Part shown: positions 57,186 to 64,000 of the stretch, one piece after another
Numbering within the stretch: position 1 is the first letter of the stretch
How the letters are laid out: each line of letters starts with the position of its first letter
From: Virgibacillus sp. NKC19-16
GTDB taxonomy: Bacteria; Bacillota; Bacilli; Bacillales; Amphibacillaceae
Length of the DNA stretch: 64,000 nucleotides
Assembly (NCBI RefSeq): GCF_021560035.1
Contig: NZ_CP074373.1
Location: 2,228,001-2,292,000, forward strand
Direction of reading: 5' to 3'
Program-made: the position numbers and the translations under genes
Notes under the pieces: model-generated
The model's database searches: none
The model's input: only the letters and a program-made list of their open reading frames with translations
What the model was told of the DNA's origin: nothing

Positions 57186-59453
57186 TTACATCTCTTCAAT
57201 CTGTGTTTTGGTTACCAGAACTTCCCTTGGCTTGCTCCCATTTTGACCGGAGATGATTCCCTTATCTTCCAATGAATCAATAAGTCGTGCAGCACGGTTA
57301 TATCCAATTTTAAAGTGCCGTTGCAGAAGGGATGTACTTGCATTATTTTGTTCTAAAACAAATGCTATTGCTTCCTGTAATAGGCTATCTTCTTCTTTAT
57401 CCATGGTGACTTGCTCAAGTAATTGTTCCTGTTCAAATAAATACTGTGGTTCTGCAATTGTTCTTGCGTGATTGGTTACGCGCTCTATTTCATCATCGGA
57501 TACAAACGGACCTTGTAAACGAACACTTTTTCCTGCGCCATTTTCAACAAACAGCATATCCCCTTTTCCTAAAAGCTTCTCAGCTCCACTTGTATCAATT
57601 ATTGTTCGTGAATCTACCTGTGATGATACACTAAAGGCTATTCTTGTAGGGATATTTGCTTTAATCAGGCCTGTAATCACATCAACGGAAGGACGTTGTG
57701 TTGCAACAAGCAAATGAATGCCACAAGCACGCGCCTTTTGTGCGATTCGGCTTATTGCATCCTCAACATCCTGTGGAGCCACCATCATTAAATCTGCTAA
57801 TTCATCGATAACAATAACGATAAAGGGCATTTTTTCATCTGTACGCCTTTGACTTGTGACTTGTTGATTATATCGTTCAATATCCCTTACGCCTTCCTGA
57901 ACGAATTTTTCGTAGCGGTCTTCCATTTCTTTAACAGCCCATTTTAGTGCGGCTGTAGCAGCTTTAACATCCGTGATAACAGGCGATACCAAATGTGGAA
58001 TACCGTTATAAGGAGCTAGCTCCACCATTTTGGGATCGATTAGTAAAAACTTAACGTCCTCATAATTTGCTTTATACAACAGGCTGATGAGAATCGTATT
58101 GATACACACACTTTTTCCGGATCCAGTTGCTCCTGCAATTAATCCATGTGGCATCTTTTGAATATCCGTAATTAATGGTGATCCCTCAATACTTAATCCT
58201 AAAGCAATGCTTAAAGGTGATTTACTTTCTTTAAATTGTTCTGCTTCAAATATCCCCTGCAGGCCAACCATTTGCGCCTTTGGATTTGGGACCTCTATCC
58301 CAATTGTATTTTTACCTGGTATAGGAGCTTCAATCCGAATATCTTTAGCAGCCATATTTAGTTTTAGATCATCACTCAAATTTTTTACTTTACTGACCTT
58401 CACACCTAATTCAGGCTGCACCTCAAATCGTGTAACAGATGGGCCTTGTGTCGCTTTAACGACGCTTGCCCGTACATTAAAATGTTTCAACGTTTGTTCC
58501 AGTAGTTGCTGTTGATTCTGCACCCATTTATGATCTTCATTGCTTTTTTGCTGCGGATCATCCAACAGATAATATGGTATTCTCTTTTGGCGCTTCTCTT
58601 GCTGCAGAATAGGTGTATTTGCTGCTTTTTCTTTTTCCAATCTATTCTTTTTATCTCTAGGTGTCATGATGACATTAAAAGGGGTTTTGCCTGCGTTCCC
58701 TTTATTTTGTTGTGGCTTTTTACTTTGTTTCCGCCTAAAAGAAGTAGAAGTAGATTTTCTCTGTTCAAATGGCTCCGTCTTTTTGGGTTCTTCCCTTTCG
58801 CTTAAATCTGGGTCAGGTTCTAGTACTTCCTGATTTTGCTGCTGGATTTCTACTTCTTCCTTTGTACTGACCAGTTCATTATGCGGTATTTCCACTTCTT
58901 CCTTTGTACCGGCAACTTCACTGCGCGTACTATCCACATCACTATGTACTATTTCGCTGGTAGCAGCCGCCTGTTCCCAGCCTTTATCTACTTCACTTGG
59001 CTGATCTTGATCTTGTGTTTCGATTACCTGTGGCGCCATTTGTTCATCTGTTTTCTGTTCTTTTCGTTTAAATGCTGGTATATTTTCGATATTTTTGGCG
59101 TTATTCTTTTTCTGATATCCATAAACTGGTGAAGGGACCTCTGTTGGCTGAAAAGGTACGTCTTCATCCTTTTTATATACTTTATTTTCTTGCTTATTTT
59201 TTGGTTGCTGGTTTTGCTCTTTTTCCCGTTCTCTATCAGTATTTTTCTTTCTTTGAAAGGCGGGGGTTTCATATGTTTTTTCTGCTTTGTCTTCCCGATC
59301 CGGGATTACAGGGAACTTGAATGCCTTCCTGTCTGGATACTGATACATCATTTTAGCCTGCAGGTCCTGTTGTTTTGGTCTAGGTCTGGGGTTTTCTTCC
59401 TGTTGTTCATATTCTACTTCACGGGTAAAAAAATTCTTTATTTTCTCCCACAT
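57186..59453 (-). CDS. sftA: Septum-associated DNA translocase SftA (FtsK family)
   Basis: 755 aa, soluble FtsK/SpoIIIE-type translocase that moves chromosomes away from the closing septum. No N-terminal membrane helices, as expected for SftA rather than SpoIIIE. Low-complexity charged linker (about 20-300) containing the duplicate TKEEVEI...TKEEVEI, then the motor with Walker A GATGSGKSVCINT (about 440), Walker B FIVIVIDELADLMM and a C-terminal gamma winged helix (LLQRHFKIGYNRAARLIDSLE). B. subtilis SftA is longer (about 950 aa), so the linker is short here. The gene is preceded by a terminator of ytpR. Confidence 0.93.
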   Translation of the reverse strand: MWEKIKNFFTREVEYEQQEENPRPRPKQQDLQAKMMYQYPDRKAFKFPVIPDREDKAEKTYETPAFQRKKNTDREREKEQNQQPKNKQENKVYKKDEDVPFQPTEVPSPVYGYQKKNNAKNIENIPAFKRKEQKTDEQMAPQVIETQDQDQPSEVDKGWEQAAATSEIVHSDVDSTRSEVAGTKEEVEIPHNELVSTKEEVEIQQQNQEVLEPDPDLSEREEPKKTEPFEQRKSTSTSFRRKQSKKPQQNKGNAGKTPFNVIMTPRDKKNRLEKEKAANTPILQQEKRQKRIPYYLLDDPQQKSNEDHKWVQNQQQLLEQTLKHFNVRASVVKATQGPSVTRFEVQPELGVKVSKVKNLSDDLKLNMAAKDIRIEAPIPGKNTIGIEVPNPKAQMVGLQGIFEAEQFKESKSPLSIALGLSIEGSPLITDIQKMPHGLIAGATGSGKSVCINTILISLLYKANYEDVKFLLIDPKMVELAPYNGIPHLVSPVITDVKAATAALKWAVKEMEDRYEKFVQEGVRDIERYNQQVTSQRRTDEKMPFIVIVIDELADLMMVAPQDVEDAISRIAQKARACGIHLLVATQRPSVDVITGLIKANIPTRIAFSVSSQVDSRTIIDTSGAEKLLGKGDMLFVENGAGKSVRLQGPFVSDDEIERVTNHARTIAEPQYLFEQEQLLEQVTMDKEEDSLLQEAIAFVLEQNNASTSLLQRHFKIGYNRAARLIDSLEDKGIISGQNGSKPREVLVTKTQIEEM

Positions 59454-59535
59454 ATGTCTTCACTCATTTCTTTCGATCATTGCTTCTATTTTAACAGGTA
59501 TCAGCAAAATTGGTAGTTGTTTTTTGGAGTAAAAG

Positions 59536-59572
59536 AAAAACAACCCGCTTATAAAAGACTTAGGTTGTTTTT
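59536..59572 (-). terminator. Terminator of ytpRQP
   Basis: A 10-bp stem AAAAACAACC (59536-59545) / GGTTGTTTTT (59563-59572) followed by T residues on the minus strand. Confidence 0.8.
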
Positions 59573-59578
59573 TTCTGC

Positions 59579-60184
59579 TTATACATCAAACGCTTCTCCG
59601 ACTGTATAAGAATTCTCAAGAACATAGATACCTTTTTCCTTTGAATCATTAGGTAATCCTAATTCCTCCCTGGAACATATCATACCATTCGAGGCGACTC
59701 CTCTTAATTCTGTCGGTTTAATTTTTAATCCACTCGGCATTATCGCCCCAACTTTTGCGACAACCACCTTTTGGTCTTTGTCAACGTTTGGGGCACCACA
59801 TACAATTTGCAGTTGTTCTGGGCCTCCCACCTCGACTTGACACACACTTAGCTTATCAGCATTCTCATGTCCTGCTTTGTCAGTTACATAACCTACGACA
59901 AATTTGGGACTTAAATCAAAATCAAGGTTATCGTTCAGACTATTTTTCGTAAATAAATCCTTGATTTGAGTCAGCAACCTTTTTGTCAGTGTTATTTTTC
60001 CTTCCTCATTTAACTCAAGGTGATTGGATGCTTCGAAAATATTATACCCAAGAATTTCATGATGGCTATTGGTTATTTTGGTAATAGGTCCTGTTGTTTC
60101 ATGTGTTATGTCGTACCTGTCACCATCTTTCAGTGGTATAATCAATACATCACCAATACCCTTTGGATTATAGAAAACAAACAT
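59579..60184 (-). CDS. ytpR: YtpR, tRNA-binding (EMAP) domain protein
   Basis: 201 aa. The N-terminal DUF4479-type segment (about 1-85) is followed by the OB-fold tRNA-binding domain: [34 protein letters not shown] and [24 protein letters not shown], as in the B3-type domain of PheT. The role is unknown; it may bind tRNA or RNA. The start at 60184 (MFVFYNPKG) follows AAAGAGTG. It comes 5 nt after ytpQ. Confidence 0.92.
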   Translation of the reverse strand: MFVFYNPKGIGDVLIIPLKDGDRYDITHETTGPITKITNSHHEILGYNIFEASNHLELNEEGKITLTKRLLTQIKDLFTKNSLNDNLDFDLSPKFVVGYVTDKAGHENADKLSVCQVEVGGPEQLQIVCGAPNVDKDQKVVVAKVGAIMPSGLKIKPTELRGVASNGMICSREELGLPNDSKEKGIYVLENSYTVGEAFDV

Positions 60185-60189
60185 ATCGA

Positions 60190-61005
60190 TCACTCTTTTC
60201 TACTTTTTTTCGGACGATTTTTTGCAAGAATAAAAATCGGCGTTAACTGTCTATCCTCATAAATAAATGCAAGAGAGGTGATAGGAATTCGCCCTTCTGC
60301 GAAAAACTTCATTGTCATCTGTGCTAATATATCATACCCTGTTTTGTTTTCAATGTCAGCTAGTATGAGTACATCCTGATGAGGGACAGCTACAGCTAAT
60401 TCACCTTTCGCGTTTGCTTTCATTTCCTCCAGAAACGCCTCATTAAGAATACGGCTTGCGTCATATCCATCTTGTTTGGCTACAAAATAAAAATCATTTT
60501 CCGCAACACGGTCTTTTTTATAATCAATAGATAATGAACGCAAGTTAAATGTAGCAATCTCGTCAATCCTGTTTAAACTCCAACCTTCATTTTCCAATAA
60601 TTTTTCATCTATGAGTTGGTAGGACTTCCCTAAATCAAGCGCATAATAGACACGTGTTTCCGCTGTATGATCTTTGGATACTAGATTGATTCCGGATTTT
60701 GTCTCTGTTGGAAAGGATGTAGCTCTAATAACCGGGAAAATACTTTTTTCCCTTCCCGTTAATTGCAAATCCTGGTTCATAATTCGAAGCGCTTCTGTTA
60801 TATGTTCCACCAGTTCATCAATGGCACTTTCCCCGCGTTCATTATATTTTGATATAACATTAGGCAGCGTAATCGTCATCCCTTGCTTTGATTCCTTCCA
60901 TTCGATGCGAAATGTGTCCTTCTCTCTATTATAGGATGTCCGGTAGTCCTCATTAGAAAGTCTATCTTCCAGAATCTTTTTCAGTTTCATGCTAGTCATC
61001 TTCAT
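60190..61005 (-). CDS. ytpQ: YtpQ, DUF1444 protein
   Basis: 271 aa, no membrane helix. The DUF1444 core includes [24 protein letters not shown] and [37 protein letters not shown]. Function unknown. I chose the ATG at 61005 because GGAGGG lies 7 nt upstream; an ATG in the preceding gene would add 55 unrelated residues. Middle gene of ytpPQR. Confidence 0.92.
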   Translation of the reverse strand: MKMTSMKLKKILEDRLSNEDYRTSYNREKDTFRIEWKESKQGMTITLPNVISKYNERGESAIDELVEHITEALRIMNQDLQLTGREKSIFPVIRATSFPTETKSGINLVSKDHTAETRVYYALDLGKSYQLIDEKLLENEGWSLNRIDEIATFNLRSLSIDYKKDRVAENDFYFVAKQDGYDASRILNEAFLEEMKANAKGELAVAVPHQDVLILADIENKTGYDILAQMTMKFFAEGRIPITSLAFIYEDRQLTPIFILAKNRPKKSRKE

Positions 61006-61027
61006 TTCCTGGCCCTCCTTGCATTGT

Positions 61028-61345
61028 TCAGTTGGCAAGTCCTTGAATAAACTGTTCAATTTCTTCCCTTGTTTTTCGCTCCTTACTGACAAACCTTCCT
61101 GCTTCCTGTCCATTTCGGAATGCCAGAAAGCTTGGAATACCGAATATATCATATTCCTGACACAGCTCAATAAACTGATCCCGATTAACTTCTACAAACG
61201 TATATTCCAGAAATTCCGCTTCGATCGCAGGTAATTCCGGTTCAATTACACGACAATCCGGGCACCAACCTGCCGTGAAAATCATAATTACATTTTCGTT
61301 ATTTTTAAGGTCATTAAATTGTTCAACAGTCTCAAGTGTTTTCAT
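61028..61345 (-). CDS. ytpP: YtpP, thioredoxin-like protein
   Basis: 105 aa with a thioredoxin fold and the active-site motif WCPDC (about residues 28-32; IFTAGWCPDCRVIEPELP), followed by VEVNRDQFIELCQEYDIFGIPSFLAF with the cis-Pro region. It is probably a thiol-disulfide oxidoreductase. First gene of ytpP-ytpQ-ytpR; AAGGAG precedes the ATG at about 10 nt. Confidence 0.93.
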   Translation of the reverse strand: MKTLETVEQFNDLKNNENVIMIFTAGWCPDCRVIEPELPAIEAEFLEYTFVEVNRDQFIELCQEYDIFGIPSFLAFRNGQEAGRFVSKERKTREEIEQFIQGLAN

Positions 61346-61540
61346 ATCATATCATCTCCTTACCTTATCATAGCGCTGTTTTCATTTGAGTTCAATTATC
61401 AGGGATTATGATCAGGGAAGCAAGAAAAATATCGTCTAATACCGAAAAATAGGTTTTCATAATAATTCCATTTCTTTGCAGGTTTTGCTGTAATTGTTTA
61501 CAATGAACAGTAGAAACTTAAAAATTCTGGAGGGATTGTC

Positions 61541-61981
61541 ATGGAATTAAAGGTATATTTAGCTGGTCAGATTCATGATGACTGGCGCGGTCAACTACAA
61601 CAAAAGGCAAAAGAAAAAAATCTCCCATTATCATTTGTAGCGCCACAAACCAATCATGATCGCTCAGACGATGTTGGGGATGCTATTCTAGGAAAGCAAC
61701 CTGGTAATGTATATCGGGATGACGCGGCTTCAAGCATCAATAATTTTAGAACCCAAGTTTTAATGCAAAAATCGGATGTTGTCATTGCATTATTTGGTGA
61801 ACAATACAAGCAATGGAATACCGCGATGGATGCTAGTGCGGCAATCACCATGAATAAACCAACGATTCTCATACGACCAGAATCTTTAATTCATCCGTTA
61901 AAAGAACTTTCGAACAAGGCGAATGTAACCGTTGAAACAGTGGATCAGGCCTTGTACGTATTAAATTATGTATTTGAATAG
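61541..61981 (+). CDS. ytoQ: YtoQ family protein
   Basis: 146 aa with LKVYLAGQIHDDWRGQL, NHDRSDDVGDAILGKQPGNVYRDD and MQKSDVVIALFGEQYKQWNTAMDASAA. This resembles nucleoside 2-deoxyribosyltransferase-like folds of the YtoQ family; activity is not established. CTGGAGGGATTGTC precedes the ATG. Divergent from ytpP. Confidence 0.92.
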   Translation: MELKVYLAGQIHDDWRGQLQQKAKEKNLPLSFVAPQTNHDRSDDVGDAILGKQPGNVYRDDAASSINNFRTQVLMQKSDVVIALFGEQYKQWNTAMDASAAITMNKPTILIRPESLIHPLKELSNKANVTVETVDQALYVLNYVFE

Positions 61982-61985
61982 ATAG

Positions 61986-62010
61986 TAGCAGCGAATGAGC
62001 TTCGCTGCTA
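61986..62010. terminator. Bidirectional terminator between ytoQ and the DUF84 gene
   Basis: TAGCAGCGAA (61986-61995) / TTCGCTGCTA (62001-62010), a perfect 10-bp stem with a 5-nt loop. Confidence 0.8.
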
Positions 62011-62013
62011 TTA

Positions 62014-62517
62014 TTATGTCCAATATTCCCACTGTCCTCGCAACAATTTTACAACATGGGCAAACATTTCTTGTCTGGAAATAAACTCACCTGTAAAAAT
62101 CCCGATAGCGCCTTCCTTCTTTCGTACCCCTTCTTTCTTCGCATATCGATCCATCACATCGCCCAGTTCCACTCCCTTCTTCAACGGTTCAGTAAATTCC
62201 TGTGGCAAAATAATTCTTGCTCCACTGGCTGTATAGACTTCCCCATCTTGCGTAACCAATGCCCCCCAATTACATAAATACAATTGATTATCCACATACA
62301 TTACACCACCTTCCAGTCCAATGCCTATGGTATCTTCTGAATTGGAATTCGAGCATTGTAATGCCCGGTTAATCGCTCCTTTTCTCGTTTCTTCATCAGA
62401 AAATGGCTGCGAGGATACATTTGATGGTACATTTTTAGAAGTGACCGTATGTAACGGAAAAACTTCCTGTACTGCTTTTATTTTTGTAGGGTTTGTTGAG
62501 CCGATAATTATATTCAT
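62014..62517 (-). CDS. DUF84 (YjjX-type) ITP/XTP phosphatase
   Basis: 167 aa, predicted non-canonical purine NTP phosphatase that cleans the nucleotide pool. Motifs: IIIGSTNPTKIKAVQEVF (GST-NP-K), FSDEETRKGAINRA, and DTIGIGLEGGVMYVDNQ with the acidic metal ligands. The substrate range is inferred from the family. Monocistronic. Confidence 0.9.
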   Translation of the reverse strand: MNIIIGSTNPTKIKAVQEVFPLHTVTSKNVPSNVSSQPFSDEETRKGAINRALQCSNSNSEDTIGIGLEGGVMYVDNQLYLCNWGALVTQDGEVYTASGARIILPQEFTEPLKKGVELGDVMDRYAKKEGVRKKEGAIGIFTGEFISRQEMFAHVVKLLRGQWEYWT

Positions 62518-62654
62518 CTAGAAAACTCCTTGATGTTAAGTACATTGGGTAATGTGCTTGTTGTGACATAATAGTTGTTTGATTTTATCCATCGTCCCTT
62601 TTTATTGTAATAGAAACAACTTTAATATCACTCAAAACTTAAAATACAAAAAAC

Positions 62655-62678
62655 AGCTGCCACCATCTGATAGCAGCT
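62655..62678 (-). terminator. Terminator of the M42 peptidase gene
   Basis: AGCTGC (62655-62660) / GCAGCT (62673-62678) with a T6 run after it on the minus strand. Short stem. Confidence 0.55.
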
Positions 62679-62687
62679 ATTCCCCTA

Positions 62688-63754
62688 TTAACTCGATTTC
62701 CGAATTTGATCCACTGTATTCTGATCTGTTTCTTTTACAAGCTTCACAATTAGCTCCTTTGCCGCCGCATAGTCATCCACATGTATGATCGATGCAGAGG
62801 TGTGAATATAACGGGAACAAATACCAACAACAGCTGAAGGAACACCATCGCCTGAGGTATGAACACGTCCCGCGTCTGTTCCACCTTGTGAAATGAAATA
62901 CTGGTACGGTATATTATTTGATTCTGCTGTATCAAGAACAAATTCTCGCATGCCGCGGTGGGTTATCATCGAACGGTCAAAGATGCGAAGCAGGGCACCT
63001 TTACCTAATTGTCCAAATGCTTCCTTATCACCGTCTGCATCATTTGCCGGTGATGCATCCATCGCATAGAAGATATCTGGCTTGATCATATTGGTTGCAA
63101 CACTTGCCCCGCGCAGACCAACTTCTTCTTGCACCGTTGCTCCGGAAAATAATTGATTTGGCACAGTTTGGTTTTGCAATTCCTTTAATAATTCAATCGA
63201 TAGTCCACAACCATAGCGGTTATCCCATGCTTTTGCCAGGATTTTTTTGCTATTGGCCATTGGCGTAAATGGAGTAATTGGCACGATAAATTGCCCGGGT
63301 TTTACACCGATTTTCTCCGCATCTTCCCTATCATCCGCTCCAATATCGATTAACATATTTTTTATTTCCATTGGTTTTTTGCGTTGTTCTTCTGTCAAAT
63401 TATGTGGTGGAACAGATCCAATAACTCCTATGACCGGTCCATTATCCGTCATAATTTGCATTCGTTGTGCCAATAAAACCTGGTTCCACCACCCCCCAAT
63501 GGCTGAAAGCGGATCATTCCGTTTTTTGTGATCTTTGTGATCATAAAACCAACTTCGTCCATATGTCCAGCTACCATAACTTTCGGCCCAGCGCCCTGTT
63601 TCACTCCAAATACGCCACCAAGATTGTCCTGTATAATCTCATCGGCGTACTTTTCTAATTCTTCCTTCATAAAGGATCTTACAAGGTGTTCATTTCCTGG
63701 TGCGCCTTGTAATTCTGTCAGATTTTTAAATAGATCAAGCGTATCTTGGTTCAT
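62688..63754 (-). pseudogene. ytoP: M42-family glutamyl aminopeptidase/deblocking peptidase (YtoP), frameshifted
   Basis: A dinuclear-metal tetrahedral aminopeptidase. The first part (from [12 protein letters not shown] at 63754) carries [13 protein letters not shown]; at the run of six G on the minus strand (63492-63497) the frame shifts, reading [15 protein letters not shown]-stop. One more G would give [17 protein letters not shown] and continue through [26 protein letters not shown] and YIHTSASI, all the remaining metal ligands. The restored product is 355 aa, matching YtoP. Either a mutation or a homopolymer sequencing error. GGAGGG precedes the start. Confidence 0.9.
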
Positions 63755-63931
63755 CATTTTCCCTCCACCTGTATATGTACTATGTTCAGTATACGGATTG
63801 TAGCTATCTATTTCCAGCATTGGAGTATTTTAGATATATTATTTTATATTTTATCCAATTTCAGTTATACTGTACTGTGAAGTTTACATTATATATAGGC
63901 ACTAAAAATAGTAGCAAGAGGTGAAGATAAA

Positions 63932-64000
63932 ATGGGTGTAAAAAGAGTAGTTTTAGCTGCAGGGTTAGGCATAGCTGTAGGCTATCTAGCTAAACAGCAA
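63932..64000 (+). CDS. Start of a small membrane or exported protein (partial)
   Basis: A frame beginning MGVKRVVLAAGLGIAVGYLA runs off the right end; the residues are a hydrophobic, glycine-rich helix after a basic start. AGAGGTGAAGATAAA precedes the ATG. In B. subtilis the gene next to ytoP is ytzB, a PepSY-domain protein, so this may be its counterpart, but too little is visible to decide. Confidence 0.6.
   Translation, partial: MGVKRVVLAAGLGIAVGYLAKQQ

Overview
The window is a low-GC Firmicute chromosome segment from an endospore-forming member of the Bacillaceae. Its gene content and order follow the Bacillus subtilis 'yt' region closely: pyk-pfkA-accA-accD, ytsJ, dnaE, ytrH/ytrI, nrnA, ytpI, ytoI, ytkL, ald, ackA-ytxK-tpx, ytfJ-ytfI, nadK, ssp, thiI-iscS-ezrA-refZ, msrC, rpsD, tyrS, acuABC, motPS, ccpA, aroA, ytxGH, murC, sftA, ytpRQP, ytoQ, ytoP. 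Acidic, Asp/Glu/Asn-rich protein segments and the local gene set suggest a moderately halotolerant relative such as Oceanobacillus, Virgibacillus or Lentibacillus. The genus is an inference; I could not search a database.

Layout. Positions 1-7000 are a mostly minus-strand central-metabolism block: malic enzyme, an FCD-type GntR regulator and accDA, then pfkA-pyk and the start of fxsA. A perfect GntR-type palindrome sits just after the -10 of the malic-enzyme promoter. Positions 7000-14400 hold dnaE, the sporulation pair ytrH-ytrI, nrnA, ytpI and ytoI. Positions 14100-22000 look accessory relative to B. subtilis: a small membrane protein, a ComC-type prepilin peptidase, a GNAT enzyme, a DapA-superfamily lyase, a frameshifted DHA2 drug exporter, and a purine-salvage cluster (xpt-pbuX under a guanine-class riboswitch, and guaC). 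Positions 22000-38800 return to conserved housekeeping and sporulation genes.

Between rpsD and tyrS (39200-41750) sits an inserted GlcG/HbpS-like gene plus a GlcNAc-type PTS (EIICB and a separate EIIA). tyrS has a tyrosine T-box leader. A class A PBP with a strongly acidic tail then occupies the place next to acuABC where acsA is expected. Positions 48900-64000 hold the Na+-type stator motPS, ccpA, aroA(G), the general-stress pair ytxGH with a SigB-type promoter, murC, a PncB-like enzyme, sftA, ytpRQP, ytoQ, a DUF84 phosphatase, a frameshifted M42 peptidase and the start of a further gene.

The strongest unusual items are: two copies of a 180-230 bp intergenic element with terminal inverted repeats that change in a compensatory way (51724-51952 and 56961-57132); a purine riboswitch with an enlarged L3 loop and a distant terminator linked to P1 by a 7-bp long-range complement; a FadR/LldR-style operator governing a malic enzyme-GntR-accDA operon; a TCGACAAA dyad between refZ and msrC; and two genes each broken by loss of a single G in a G run.
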